DNA from: JBBCJM01 sp037190175
Lineage (GTDB): Bacteria > Pseudomonadota > Alphaproteobacteria > Rhodobacterales > Rhodobacteraceae
Direction of reading: 5' to 3'
Assembly: GCA_037190175.1 (NCBI GenBank)
Contig: JBBCJM010000010.1
Location: forward strand, 1 to 24,335
DNA: 24,335 bases
This document shows positions 24,327 to 24,335 of the stretch, in pieces. The notes beneath the pieces are model-generated. The model worked only from the letters and a program-made list of their open reading frames with translations, ran no database searches and had not been told where the DNA came from. How positions within the stretch are numbered: the first letter of the stretch is position 1; each line of letters opens with the position of its first letter. The position numbers were made by a program, and so were the translations under genes.

Positions 24327-24335
24327 ATGGGGGAG

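Overview
The window is GC-rich DNA (roughly 70% by eye) with tightly packed genes, many ATGA/GTGA stop-start overlaps and almost no spare intergenic space. Gene content (a BtuBFCD-CbiZ corrinoid operon behind a cobalamin riboswitch, several dipeptide-type ABC transporter parts) and a 'CCCCGnGGAGTATTT' type intergenic repeat suggest an alphaproteobacterium of the Rhodobacteraceae (Paracoccus/Rhodobacter-like). The genus cannot be fixed from the sequence alone.

Region 1 (1-2761): the tail of a family-5 substrate-binding protein, a strong stem-loop and two DppB/DppC-like permeases, then a convergent GntR/HutC-type regulator on the minus strand. Region 2 (2863-6476): an operon of a CocE/NonD-like alpha/beta hydrolase, an AtuA-like (DUF1446) protein and its usual partner DUF4387. 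Region 3 (6477-6705): a convergent intergenic stretch full of hairpins and a dispersed-repeat-like inverted pair. Region 4 (6706-8865, minus): a 719-residue D-glutamate-cyclase-like (DUF4392) protein made of two complete tandem copies. Region 5 (9053-18852): a long catabolic operon with substrate-binding protein, DppB, DppC, a COG3964 metallo-amidohydrolase, DppD, DppF, a RidA-type protein, a SelA-like PLP enzyme, an IclR regulator and a YggS-type PLP-homeostasis protein. Region 6 (18880-24251): a cobalamin riboswitch followed by btuB, btuF, btuC, btuD and cbiZ.

Regions 1-5 look like one functional neighbourhood. Two peptide-type importers would bring in a small amide or peptide. A serine hydrolase and a COG3964 amidohydrolase (family substrates include N-acetyl-D-amino acids and acetyl-R-hydroxy acids) would deacylate it. 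A SelA-like PLP enzyme plus RidA would remove nitrogen and clear reactive enamine/imine products, and the duplicated glutamate cyclase would open a 5-oxo-D-proline-like lactam. I infer a locus for catabolism of D-amino-acid-containing or N-acylated amino acid derivatives; the substrate is unknown. The best direct support that separate transcription units belong together is a shared 17-bp motif, 14/17 identical, in the same orientation and at the same position just downstream of the predicted -10 boxes of the hydrolase promoter and of the glutamate-cyclase promoter. It is probably the operator of the GntR regulator encoded beside the first copy.

Region 6 is a separate, recognisable vitamin B12 uptake and corrinoid-remodelling operon. 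Its leader contains a short pyrimidine segment exactly complementary to the btuB Shine-Dalgarno sequence, which suggests translational control.
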